Source of the DNA: a virus
Direction: 5' to 3' (one strand)
DNA length: 20,683 nucleotides
IMG/VR virus record: IMGVR_UViG_3300011013_000119
Coordinates: 1-20,683 of that record
Shown here piece after piece: positions 15,430-20,683 of the stretch. Every line of letters starts with the position of its first letter. The first letter of the stretch is position 1. The position numbers were made by a program, and so were the translations under genes. The notes below the pieces were generated by a model. That model made no database searches and was not told where the DNA came from. It saw only the letters and a list, made by a program, of their open reading frames with translations.

Positions 15430-15478
15430 ATTGTTCCTTTATTAACAATCATTTAGTTAATAACTTATACTAATTAAC
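15430..15478 (+). promoter_or_regulatory. inverted repeats upstream of the early promoter (possible operator)
   Basis: ATTGTT at 15430-15435 and AACAAT at 15444-15449 form one 6-bp inverted repeat; GTTAAT at 15456-15461 and ATTAAC at 15473-15478 form another. Both lie just upstream of the -33 position and could bind a regulator. The region is AT-rich, so chance repeats are common, and no repressor gene is visible in the window. Confidence 0.3.
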
Positions 15479-15479
15479 A

Positions 15480-15509
15480 TTTAAACGCTTTATTTTGTTT
15501 ATATATTTG
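15480..15509 (+). promoter_or_regulatory. Bacteroidota-type promoter for the early operon
   Basis: TATATTTG at 15502-15509 matches the -7 consensus TAnnTTTG of Bacteroidota vegetative promoters exactly. A TTTA at 15480-15483, 18 bases upstream, can serve as a degenerate -33 element (consensus TTTG). Transcription would start a few bases after 15509, giving a leader of about 25 nt rich in A before the ATG at 15540. This is the only non-coding stretch longer than 100 bp in the window. Confidence 0.7.
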
Positions 15510-15539
15510 CCTCAGTATTAATCAAAAAAACAAGATAAA

Positions 15540-15740
15540 ATGAAAAAATTAAGCTACAATAACTGGATGAAGTACATACATAGTACCTTAACTAAAAATG
15601 ACAATCCTATAATGGAGAGTAAATTTGGAGAGGTAGGCAAAAGAACTTGTAATCAAATACAAGAAGAAATAGAGTATTTAAGAGAATTAGATAAAAAAAT
15701 TTCTAATAGAGTGAGATCATCTTATACTATTAAAAAATGA
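15540..15740 (+). CDS. small early protein, unknown (66 aa)
   Basis: First gene after the early promoter. It encodes 66 residues that are mostly helical and charged (IQEEIEYLRELDKKISNRVR). No family was recognised. Proteins at this position in phages are often host-takeover or regulatory factors, but nothing in the sequence indicates which. An A-rich leader precedes the ATG, and the stop overlaps the next start (ATGA). Confidence 0.7.
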   Translation: MKKLSYNNWMKYIHSTLTKNDNPIMESKFGEVGKRTCNQIQEEIEYLRELDKKISNRVRSSYTIKK

Positions 15741-16039
15741 AATTAAAAGATACTGTAGAATATTGGTTAAAAAAATACGCTCATTTAAGGGATGATGACA
15801 ATAAACTGTTCGCTAATATATGGGATAAAGAATTGGAGAAATACGGTGTAGATAGAGATATAAGAAAGCATATCTTATATTTAGTAGCTCAAGGTAAATT
15901 AACTCCAGCTCCTAGTATAAAAAGAGCAAGAGCAAAACTGCAGGAAGAAAATATAAATCTGAGAGGAGAAAAATACTATATAAGGAAGGGGGTAGCTCAA
16001 AATAAATGGAGAGAAAAATTAGGCTATGAAGTCAAATAA
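15737..16039 (+). CDS. conserved phage-type early protein with C-terminal LRGxxY...LGY segment
   Basis: A 100-residue protein. The N-terminal half is helical (VEYWLKKYAHLRDDDNKLFANIWDKEL). The C-terminal half has PSIKRARAKLQEENINLRGEKY followed by EKLGY. The pattern 'S-I-x-R-x-R-x-K-L-Q-E-x-N-x-x-L-R-G-x-x-Y' is familiar from small hypothetical proteins of many tailed phages, and its basic helix suggests nucleic acid or protein binding. No function is established. It is coupled to the gene before by ATGA and overlaps the next by 14 bases. Confidence 0.7.
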   Translation: MKLKDTVEYWLKKYAHLRDDDNKLFANIWDKELEKYGVDRDIRKHILYLVAQGKLTPAPSIKRARAKLQEENINLRGEKYYIRKGVAQNKWREKLGYEVK

Positions 16040-16388
16040 ATTAGTTTGCGAGGACTGGGTGCTATATGATTTTGAGTATATAGGAGAGATAGCTACAGAT
16101 CCTTATACTTCTCAAGAATATGCAGATATATCAATGAAATGTAAAAGCCTGAGAGTATTTGGAACTAATGAACAATTAAGAAATTTATCAGAAAATTATA
16201 ATATAGATGAAGTCTTTAAATATGAATCTGTAAGAAAAAATAGTTACTGGGATGGGATAGTGTGTGGAGATAGACCAGATAGACTAAGTAGAAAAGATTA
16301 TAATAAAAAAGTAAAAACAAAATATAGAGAATATACTTTGCTCTATAAATTAAATGATAACCAACCAGTAATATTAAAAACATTATGA
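16026..16388 (+). CDS. hypothetical early protein (120 aa)
   Basis: Not recognised. The 120 residues have a mixed alpha/beta pattern and are rich in Tyr, Lys and Asp. Two cysteine-containing segments (MKCKSLRV and GIVCGDRPD) do not form a standard zinc motif. The central part, FGTNEQLRNLSENYNIDEVFKYESVRK, looks like a helix-strand unit. It lies inside the tightly packed early operon, overlapping both neighbours (14 bases upstream, ATGA downstream), which supports that it is translated. Confidence 0.65.
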   Translation: MKSNKLVCEDWVLYDFEYIGEIATDPYTSQEYADISMKCKSLRVFGTNEQLRNLSENYNIDEVFKYESVRKNSYWDGIVCGDRPDRLSRKDYNKKVKTKYREYTLLYKLNDNQPVILKTL

Positions 16389-16633
16389 GTATAGCAACTA
16401 GCGTAATAGAGTTTAGATTAAAATCTTGGATAGATAAAAAAGAATCAACTCTTTTAAGAATTGAAGAATTATTAAAGGAGGGAAAAAATATAGAGGCTCA
16501 AGCTTTAGGCTTAGTATTAGATACTATTGAAGAAGTAATATTTGATCTAAGTGAAATGATAGACAGCCTAAATAATATAGCAAGCTATGAGGAAAGCTGC
16601 TTTAATTTAATAAATAAAATAACTAAAAAATGA
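16385..16633 (+). CDS. small helical early protein, unknown (82 aa)
   Basis: An 82-residue protein that appears all-helical, with heptad-like hydrophobic spacing (SWIDKKESTLLRIEELLKEG, then VLDTIEEVIFDLSEMIDSL), so it may be a small coiled-coil or helical bundle. No family was recognised and no membrane segment or zinc site is present. It starts in the previous stop (ATGA) and ends in ATGA with the SSB-like gene, so it is co-translated with the replication genes. Confidence 0.65.
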   Translation: MSIATSVIEFRLKSWIDKKESTLLRIEELLKEGKNIEAQALGLVLDTIEEVIFDLSEMIDSLNNIASYEESCFNLINKITKK

Positions 16634-17055
16634 CAAAAAAATCAAAAGTAAAAACTGCAATATTTAACAAAGTATGGAAAAACAAAGAAGGGAAAACTTT
16701 TTACTCCTATGATATTGAAATGGAAAATGGAGATAAAGGAGAATATTCTTCTATATCTAATTCTCAAGAAAAATTTATAGAAGGAAATGAGGTAGAATAT
16801 AATTATATAGAAGGGGACTATCCAAAGATTAAACCTTATTATAGTAATCCTACTTCTTATTCTTATTCTAAAAAAGTAACTAATGATGATGAGCAGATAG
16901 CTAGAAGTGTAGGTATAAAATCCGCTACCGAATTAGGAATAGCTCAGGGCTTAGAATTAGTAGATATATTAGAAACTGCTAAAATAATGAGCGATTTTAT
17001 TTTAAATGATAAAAAAGTAGTAGTAGAAAAAGAATCTGAAAAAGTACCTTTTTAA
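16630..17055 (+). CDS. OB-fold-like, probable single-stranded DNA-binding protein
   Basis: Residues 6-70 look like an OB-fold: alternating strands with basic and aromatic residues (IFNKVWKNKEGKTFYSYDIE, GEYSSIS, FIEGNEVEYNYIEGDYPKIKP). This 'trade' of a first strand with K-x-G-K-x-F/Y, then GDxG, then F-x-x-G-x-x-V-x-Y is found in phage SSB-like and recombination accessory proteins. The middle is a helical region (DEQIARSVGIKSATELG... VDILETAKIMSDF) and the tail is acidic and ends EKESEKVPF, reminiscent of the DIPF tip by which bacterial SSBs recruit partners. Placement immediately before the replication initiator genes fits. The function is inferred from fold pattern and tail; no residue is diagnostic. 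Confidence 0.6.
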   Translation: MTKKSKVKTAIFNKVWKNKEGKTFYSYDIEMENGDKGEYSSISNSQEKFIEGNEVEYNYIEGDYPKIKPYYSNPTSYSYSKKVTNDDEQIARSVGIKSATELGIAQGLELVDILETAKIMSDFILNDKKVVVEKESEKVPF

Positions 17056-17456
17056 TGAATAAAACGATAGAAATAGCTAAATGTACATTAGCTGATATTT
17101 TTAATATTAGGAGGGAGGAGCTTAATATAAGGACTAGGACTAGGGATGTAATAGAGGCTAAAAGATATTTAATTTATTTTCTAGTAAAAGAATTAAATAT
17201 GAAATTTGTAGAAGTTCCTAAATATATTAAAAGCATCAAAAGCCACGCTTCAGCTATGCATCATTATTATAAGATGAAAGATCTTTTAGAAATGAAACAC
17301 GAACTACATACTAAAACTCAATACATTCAATTTAAAAATCAAGTAATAGAAAAAGGAATGGATAAGCTAGAGAGAGAATTGCATAAGCAAATGGAATTAA
17401 AAAAGGTAGTATCTTGGAATATAAAACAACTAAAAGGTATGATAGATGAAGCCTAG
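17055..17456 (+). CDS. DnaA domain IV-like DNA-binding protein
   Basis: Residues about 8-80 follow the C-terminal DNA-binding domain of DnaA: LADIFNIRREELNIRTRTRDVIEAKRYLIYFLVKELNMKFVEV corresponds to the helix, basic loop (R-T-R-T-R-D, then EAKR) and long helix of DnaA domain IV, followed by a helix-turn-helix and KSHASAMHHYYKM, which sits where DnaA has its GRDHTTVxHAxxK signature (His64 retained, Gly and Asp lost). There is no AAA+ ATPase domain. The C-terminal 50 residues are a charged helix. It may bind DnaA-box-like sites to start phage replication or to interfere with host initiation. It overlaps the winged-helix initiator gene by 11 bases. Confidence 0.75.
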   Translation: MNKTIEIAKCTLADIFNIRREELNIRTRTRDVIEAKRYLIYFLVKELNMKFVEVPKYIKSIKSHASAMHHYYKMKDLLEMKHELHTKTQYIQFKNQVIEKGMDKLERELHKQMELKKVVSWNIKQLKGMIDEA

Positions 17457-18060
17457 TTATTATGCTATCATCCCAGCTGAGGTTAGATACTCAAATTTAA
17501 AGCCTAATGCTAAACTGCTATATGGAGAGATAACTGCTTTAAGCAGCAAAGAGGGGTACTGCTTTGCAACTAATAACTATTTCGCTAAGCTCTATAATGT
17601 TACTAAGAATACTATAAGCCTTTGGGTATCTCAATTAAATAAAGCAGGATTCATTTCTGTAGAGCTAATTAAAAAAGGAGAGCAGATAACAGAAAGAAGG
17701 ATAGGTATCACTAAAAAAGATGATAGGGCTAACATTAAAAATAATGACCTTATTAGTATAAAGATTAATAATACAAATAATATATCTTTAAGAAAAGAAA
17801 AATTTTTAAAGGGAATAGATTTTTTAGGAGTATCAAAAGAAACTAGAGAGGAATTTGTTTTATATTGGACTGAAGAAAATAAAACTAAAACAAAGATGAG
17901 ATTTGAGCTGGAGAAAACTTGGGACACTAAAAAAAGATTAGAGAGGTGGATGAATAATACTAAGAAATGGAATACTAAAAAGCCAGCATCTAAATTAAAA
18001 GCTAAGCTAGAAACATATAGTAAAGCTAGAGAAATGATTAATCAAATAAATAAACAATGA
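17446..18060 (+). CDS. winged-helix phage replication initiator (RepO-like)
   Basis: Residues 1-80 are a winged-helix domain of the HTH_36/RepO type: YYAIIPAEVRY, LKPNAKLLYGEITALSSKEG, CFATNNYFAKLYNVTKNTIS with the recognition helix around 53-66, and the wing GFISVELIK. A Lys/Asn-rich linker (about 90-118) follows. The C-terminal part has FVLYWTEENKTKTKMRFELE and then KTWDTKKRLERWMNN (137-171), the conserved segment of many phage replisome organisers that contacts the helicase loader or helicase. The 204-residue length is typical. As in lambda O, the origin could lie inside the AT-rich linker-coding stretch (about 17715-17800), but I see no clear iterons. Confidence 0.8.
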   Translation: MKPSYYAIIPAEVRYSNLKPNAKLLYGEITALSSKEGYCFATNNYFAKLYNVTKNTISLWVSQLNKAGFISVELIKKGEQITERRIGITKKDDRANIKNNDLISIKINNTNNISLRKEKFLKGIDFLGVSKETREEFVLYWTEENKTKTKMRFELEKTWDTKKRLERWMNNTKKWNTKKPASKLKAKLETYSKAREMINQINKQ

Positions 18061-18410
18061 TAAAAGATCTGCCTATACAAGATTTAAGATCTCACGCTGT
18101 AGAGATATTAAGTAAAGCCTTTTTAGAATTAGGGCAAAATCCTAATGAAGATACAATAGTATCTATGAGCTTAATCTTAGCTGAAGATTTACAAAAGGAC
18201 TTCAAAAATTTAGAGATAGATGATATTAAGGCTGCATTTCGTAGAGGTATAAGGGAATCAGAGGAATGGCATATCACAGTAAAGACTTACTATAAATGGA
18301 TTAAAACTTATCGGAATCTTTTATGGGATGCTGAATATCAAGTAACAACTCAAGGAGCAGATCCTAAGTTAGTTCCTTTATATAAACAAAAGCAAAAGCT
18401 TTTAAAATAA
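18057..18410 (+). CDS. helical early protein, possible helicase loader partner
   Basis: A 117-residue helical protein located directly after the RepO-like initiator, where lambda P/G39P-type helicase loaders are usually found. It has a long acidic helix region (LSKAFLELGQNPNEDTIVSM, then LAEDLQKDFKNLEIDDIKAAF), followed by RRGIRESEEWHITVKTYYKWIKTY, resembling small proteins next to phage initiators in Bacteroidota phages. No Walker motif is present, so it is not a DnaC-type ATPase. The loader role is inferred mainly from gene order. Its ends overlap both neighbours (ATGA and TAATG). Confidence 0.6.
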   Translation: MIKDLPIQDLRSHAVEILSKAFLELGQNPNEDTIVSMSLILAEDLQKDFKNLEIDDIKAAFRRGIRESEEWHITVKTYYKWIKTYRNLLWDAEYQVTTQGADPKLVPLYKQKQKLLK

Positions 18411-18616
18411 TGGAATATACTACTATCTATCCTATGTTATCTATAGTATTACCTTTTTTTATAGGTATAATGATAGGGGGTGTATGGTGTTATATTAATA
18501 TGGAAAAAGATATACAAGATATTAAAAAAGAACTAGATGCTAAAAATAGAGAGCTAGAAATTTATACTAAATACTTTAAAAATAAATATGACTATGAAGA
18601 ATACGATGCATACTAG
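18410..18616 (+). CDS. small single-pass membrane protein with coiled coil
   Basis: A 68-residue protein with one transmembrane segment (about residues 8-29, LSIVLPFFIGIMIGGVWCYI) and a cytoplasm-facing or periplasmic charged helix after it (KDIQDIKKELDAKNRELEIY), then an acidic Tyr-rich tail. The layout, membrane anchor plus coiled coil, resembles an inner-membrane spanin in miniature, but it lies in the early region and no partner lipoprotein overlaps it, so spanin is unlikely. The function is unknown. It starts in the previous stop codon (TAATG). Confidence 0.65.
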   Translation: MEYTTIYPMLSIVLPFFIGIMIGGVWCYINMEKDIQDIKKELDAKNRELEIYTKYFKNKYDYEEYDAY

Positions 18617-18776
18617 ATTAACCTTAAAGGAAGTTGATTTAAGTAATAAAAGAGGAATTAAAGAAGAATACGCTGAGTATAGAAAAAGGTTGCGAGCAAA
18701 CTACTATACTGTTAAATATTATTTAAAAGGAGAGCTATTCTGGGATTCATTAAGTAAAGGGACATACAGAAGATGA
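18588..18776 (+). CDS. small basic early protein, unknown (up to 62 aa)
   Basis: Not recognised. It is a basic, Tyr-rich polypeptide (YAEYRKRLRANYYTVKYYLK). Three in-frame ATGs are possible at 18588, 18594 and 18606; all lie inside the previous gene, so the true start is uncertain. The 3' end is coupled to the next gene by ATGA. The basic helix could bind nucleic acid, but there is no motif. Confidence 0.55.
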   Translation: MTMKNTMHTRLTLKEVDLSNKRGIKEEYAEYRKRLRANYYTVKYYLKGELFWDSLSKGTYRR

Positions 18777-18973
18777 GCTACTTAAAACATTTAAAAAAAA
18801 CTGCAATGGATTCAGATACAAGATGGATAGTAAAGACTCATCCTAAATCAGATAAAATAAGGGAAGTCAAGCAGATATTTAATCCAGAAGAATATAAAAG
18901 AACAAAGAACGCTAGAGAGTTATATAACAAAGATGAGCTTATAAAAATATTAGAAGATGACAAAAAAAAGTAA
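18773..18973 (+). CDS. small basic early protein, unknown (66 aa)
   Basis: Not recognised. The 66 residues are highly charged (MDSDTRWIVKTHPKSDKIRE and a C-terminal Lys-rich end). A central segment, KQIFNPEEYKRTKNARELYNKDELIKILED, is probably helical. It is coupled to its neighbours by ATGA on the left and a 17-base overlap on the right, which supports translation. Confidence 0.6.
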   Translation: MSYLKHLKKTAMDSDTRWIVKTHPKSDKIREVKQIFNPEEYKRTKNARELYNKDELIKILEDDKKK

Positions 18974-19232
18974 ACACTATTACGAAAAGGATAGGAATAT
19001 AAATACAACCAGAACTGGTGGGTTGCATAGTGATAGTAGAGTACCTAGCTACTATAAAGGTAAAAACGGTTATGAAGCTAGGAAAGTATGTGATAATTTT
19101 AATTTAACATATCATTTAGGTAGTGCTACTAAATATATATTAAGAGCTTATCATAAACATAAAAGCCCTAAAGAATGTATCTCAAAAGCTATTGCTCATT
19201 TACAATTTGAATTAGAGAAACTAAATGAATAA
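18957..19232 (+). CDS. DUF3310-domain protein
   Basis: Residues 31-90 match the DUF3310 pattern found in many phages (also called nucleotide-kinase-like or SaV-like in annotations): YYKGKNGYEARKVCDNFNL, then THYLGSATKYILRA-type core (TYHLGSATKYILRAYHKHKS) and a C-terminal helix CISKAIAHLQFELEKL. The hallmark is G-x-E-A/V...(hydrophobic)-x-LG-x-A-x-KY-(I/L)-x-RA-x-x-K, followed by a long helix. Biochemical function of the family is not established. The N-terminal 25 residues are polar and probably disordered. It overlaps the previous gene by 17 bases and the next micro-gene by 8 bases. Confidence 0.8.
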   Translation: MTKKSKHYYEKDRNINTTRTGGLHSDSRVPSYYKGKNGYEARKVCDNFNLTYHLGSATKYILRAYHKHKSPKECISKAIAHLQFELEKLNE

Positions 19233-19395
19233 GCTACTATTAAAAATAAATCTAATAGTTAAAACAATAGTAGAGGTAGTTATGGTTTGTACTATAATGC
19301 TTACAATAGGAGTAGTAGTATTTATTTTTGTTTATATATATAAGAGCATAGTTAATACCATTAAGGATTACTATCATCATATTAACAACAGTTAG
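19225..19395 (+). CDS. small membrane protein (56 aa)
   Basis: Short ORF starting at the ATG inside the end of the DUF3310 gene (overlap of eight bases). It encodes 56 residues with a strongly hydrophobic core from about 10 to 38 (IVKTIVEVVMVCTIMLTIG, then VVVFIFVYIY) and a polar C-terminus (DYYHHINNS). One long or two short membrane passes are possible. Overlap with the gene before it and the lack of any alternative frame with coding character make it likely to be translated. The function is unknown. Confidence 0.6.
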   Translation: MNKLLLKINLIVKTIVEVVMVCTIMLTIGVVVFIFVYIYKSIVNTIKDYYHHINNS

Positions 19396-19453
19396 TTAAA
19401 AAGAAACATTATTACATTGTCGCTTCAATAATTATATTATATAATTTAGGCAA

Positions 19454-19789
19454 GTGAATGAACAGAATCTACAAGAGGCTATAATAACTTATCTACAGCT
19501 TAAATATAAAGGGGTACGATACTGTGCCTCAGCTGGAGGATTAAGAACTTCTATTAGTCAAGCAGCTAAAATGAAAAGAGCAGGATATGTCAAAGGAGTA
19601 CCTGACTTACAAATAATGGAGGCTAGACATAATTACTATGGTTTGTTTATAGAACTAAAGACAAAGAAGGGCAGACTATCTCCTCATCAAAAGCAATGGC
19701 TCGATGATCTAAACAATAAAGGATATTTAGCTCAATGCTGTAAAGGAATAGAGGAGGCTATGGATTTAATAGACTGGTATTTAAAATGA
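19454..19789 (+). CDS. VRR-NUC domain nuclease
   Basis: PD-(D/E)xK-superfamily nuclease of the VRR-NUC type. Visible motifs are the N-terminal EQNLQEAIITYL helix (Glu3, Gln7), SAGGLRTS (26-33), KGVPDL with catalytic Asp51, IELKTKKG with Glu67 and Lys69, and SPHQKQWLDDLNNKGYLAQCC, the family's conserved last helix-strand. The 111-residue length is the stand-alone phage form, similar to Holliday-junction resolvases of the family. It probably processes branched DNA during replication, recombination or packaging. A 58-bp AT-rich gap precedes it, and its stop overlaps the start of a 26-residue ORF (ATGA). Confidence 0.9.
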   Translation: MNEQNLQEAIITYLQLKYKGVRYCASAGGLRTSISQAAKMKRAGYVKGVPDLQIMEARHNYYGLFIELKTKKGRLSPHQKQWLDDLNNKGYLAQCCKGIEEAMDLIDWYLK

Positions 19790-19866
19790 ATTATAGACAA
19801 ATGGAATTGCCAATACTATTAAGTATATTTTTAATAATAATACTTATTATATATTTATGTAAATGA
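19786..19866 (+). CDS. membrane micro-protein (26 aa)
   Basis: Short ORF that starts in the stop codon of the nuclease gene (ATGA). It encodes 26 residues: a short polar head (MNYRQME), then a hydrophobic helix LPILLSIFLIIILIIYL and CK at the end. Its stop overlaps the start of the next micro-ORF in the same ATGA manner. The unbroken ATGA chain from 19786 to 19937 is the main evidence that it is a real gene. No function is known. Confidence 0.5.
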   Translation: MNYRQMELPILLSIFLIIILIIYLCK

Positions 19867-19937
19867 AAGAGCCTATAAACTTATATCCCTTTATATTGTT
19901 ACTAATAGTAGTAGTTATAATATATTTATCAATATGA
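19863..19937 (+). CDS. membrane micro-protein (24 aa)
   Basis: Starts in the stop codon of the 26-residue ORF and ends in the start of the HNH-type gene at 19934, both as ATGA. It encodes 24 residues with a polar head (MKEPINLYP) and a hydrophobic helix FILLLIVVVIIYLSI. Like its neighbour it could be a single transmembrane helix. The position is explained by translational coupling; no function is assigned. Confidence 0.5.
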   Translation: MKEPINLYPFILLLIVVVIIYLSI

Positions 19938-20269
19938 AAGCTATAAGCAAAAAGCAAGCAAAGATAAATAGAGAACTGAAAAAGGTTTATAAAGAAATAG
20001 AATTAACCAGAGGACATTACTGTACTGGGTGTGGTAGATCAGATGTACCATTAAGCCATAGCCATTATATAGCAAGAAGCAGGAGGAAGGATTTAGAAAC
20101 TGATCCTAACAATATTACATATCATTGCTTATCTATTGGAGAGAGAAAAGGATGCCATCAATTATGGGAGGGGGGGATAGCTGACAAACAAAAATTATTA
20201 GACTACCCTTTAGCTATGGAATATATCTTAGAAAAAGATACTGAGCTTTATTTCTTACTAACAGAATAA
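19934..20269 (+). CDS. HNH-like / NinG-like zinc-binding nuclease candidate
   Basis: A 111-residue protein with an N-terminal basic helix (KKQAKINRELKKVYKEIE) and a zinc-binding core: CTGC (Cys30, Cys33), HSHYIARSRRKDLETDPNN (His42, His44, Asn60), HC (Cys65) and GCHQLWEG (Cys74, His75). This order, CxxC, SH-x-H, N, C, CH, is that of the HNH-type proteins often labelled recombination endonuclease or NinG-like in phages, in which SHxHxxxRS is followed by NNxxxxC. The neighbouring VRR-NUC and HNH genes fit a DNA-processing cluster. Catalysis is not certain because the canonical DH pair is replaced by SHSH. Confidence 0.7.
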   Translation: MKAISKKQAKINRELKKVYKEIELTRGHYCTGCGRSDVPLSHSHYIARSRRKDLETDPNNITYHCLSIGERKGCHQLWEGGIADKQKLLDYPLAMEYILEKDTELYFLLTE

Positions 20270-20272
20270 GTT

Positions 20273-20623
20273 ATGCCAAAGCTTCCAGATAAAAAGAATA
20301 GACCTTGGATTCCTAAAAGAAAAAAGAAAGTAGATATACTTAACATAAATAGATCCAGGGCGGCATCTGATATGATAGGGTTCTATAATTCAAAGCCCTG
20401 GAGAAGTTTAAGGGCATATAAGATACAGATAAATCCTTTATGTGAGAACTGCGAAAAGAAAGGTTTGACTGAGCCAGGTAGAGAAGTAGATCATATTATT
20501 GCAATCAAAGATGGAGGAAATAGACTCGGCTTGCATAATTTACAAACTCTTTGCCGTTCTTGCCACGCCTCAAAGTCTGCAAAAGAACGCGAAGCAAGAA
20601 AGCATATAAAAAAATATTATTAA
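20273..20623 (+). CDS. HNH endonuclease
   Basis: Classical HNH nuclease. The motif is complete: CENC (Cys57, Cys60), EVDHIIAIKDGG (Asp73, His74), LHNLQTLCRSCH (His88, Asn89, Cys94, Cys97, His98) and Lys101. Residues 1-45 are basic and disordered-looking, followed by FYNSKPWRSLRAYKIQINPL, the usual 'FY-x-S-x-x-W-R-x-L-R' lead of phage HNH proteins encoded next to the terminase. In HK97-like phages this enzyme supports terminase cutting, so a terminase gene is expected just beyond the right edge. The 116-residue length is typical. Confidence 0.93.
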   Translation: MPKLPDKKNRPWIPKRKKKVDILNINRSRAASDMIGFYNSKPWRSLRAYKIQINPLCENCEKKGLTEPGREVDHIIAIKDGGNRLGLHNLQTLCRSCHASKSAKEREARKHIKKYY

Positions 20624-20638
20624 ATTTCTACAAAAAAA

Positions 20639-20683
20639 ATGGGAAGGAGTACAAGAAATCTTAAAATAACAACTATGATAGAC
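20639..20683 (+). CDS. start of next gene, 3'-partial (possibly small terminase)
   Basis: An ATG at 20639 behind an A-rich leader (CAAAAAAAAT) opens a frame that runs to the window edge; 15 residues are visible (MGRSTRNLKITTMID). This is too little to recognise. Gene order (HNH endonuclease before, portal/protease expected after) makes the small terminase subunit the most likely product. Confidence 0.45.
   Translation, partial: MGRSTRNLKITTMID

Noticed and set aside
17715-17800. Replication origin with iterons inside the RepO-like gene
   Set aside because: The stretch is AT-rich and codes for the linker, but the repeated AATAAT words are too short and irregular to call iterons.
18410-18776. 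Overlapping spanin pair (Rz/Rz1-like)
   Set aside because: The first gene has a membrane anchor and coiled coil, but the overlapping partner lacks a signal peptide and lipobox and both lie in the early region.
19417-19449. Possible promoter before the VRR-NUC gene (TTG, 22 bases, TAATTTAG) and the palindrome AATTATA-TTA-TATAATT
   Set aside because: The -7 element has a mismatch in the important TTTG part, the spacing is long, and pure AT palindromes are common here.
1-20683. Lysogeny module, tRNA genes, CRISPR array or insertion sequence
   Set aside because: No integrase, repressor, tRNA cloverleaf, spaced repeats or transposase was found on either strand; this does not exclude them outside the window.

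Overview
This window is most of a tailed bacteriophage genome (siphovirus-like, HK97-type capsid, long non-contractile tail) or an equivalent prophage segment. All recognisable genes lie on the + strand. The host is most likely a member of the Bacteroidota, probably Flavobacteriia. The DNA is very AT-rich, most genes start behind A-rich leaders instead of Shine-Dalgarno sites, and the one good promoter (15480-15509) has the TAnnTTTG -7 element typical of that phylum. No integrase, repressor, tRNA or CRISPR array is visible.

Layout. (1) Head, 1-3600: a prohead protease open to the left edge and carrying a very acidic N-terminal extension, the HK97-fold major capsid protein, then three connector/neck genes. 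(2) Neck-to-tail, 3600-6519: a tail-terminator-like protein fused to a LamG-like lectin domain, three small genes, and two paralogous tail-tube genes in tandem. (3) Tail assembly, 6609-13333: a two-frame tail assembly chaperone with a -1 frameshift signal (A AAA AAG directly before the stop), an 873-residue tape measure, and one 1135-residue tail-tip protein, which is the only gene between tape measure and lysis. (4) Lysis and host interaction, 13342-15319: a holin-like protein, an M15 peptidase endolysin, a secreted beta-rich protein resembling a small outer-membrane barrel, a second holin-like protein and a metallophosphoesterase. (5) A 220-bp non-coding junction with a hairpin and the promoter. 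(6) Early/replication operon, 15540-20623: tightly overlapping small genes including an SSB-like protein, a stand-alone DnaA domain IV-like protein, a winged-helix replication initiator, a DUF3310 protein, a VRR-NUC nuclease, two HNH-type proteins, and three very short membrane proteins. A further gene starts at 20639 and runs off the right edge. Terminase and portal are absent and would be expected just outside the window, joining the right end to the left end on a circular map.

How it works together (inference). One promoter region at about 15.5 kb probably starts transcription of the replication genes and reads on through packaging into the head and tail genes. The phage brings its own initiator-type proteins but no polymerase or replicative helicase in this window, so it probably recruits the host replisome. 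Hairpins after the major capsid and second tail-tube genes may adjust the output of these abundant proteins. Chaperone stoichiometry is set by ribosomal frameshifting.

The most notable items are the frameshift signal with its dnaX-like context, the lectin-fused tail terminator, the secreted barrel-like protein inside the lysis cassette, the DnaA domain IV/SSB-like replication pair, and a chain of ATGA-coupled membrane micro-proteins of 24-26 residues.
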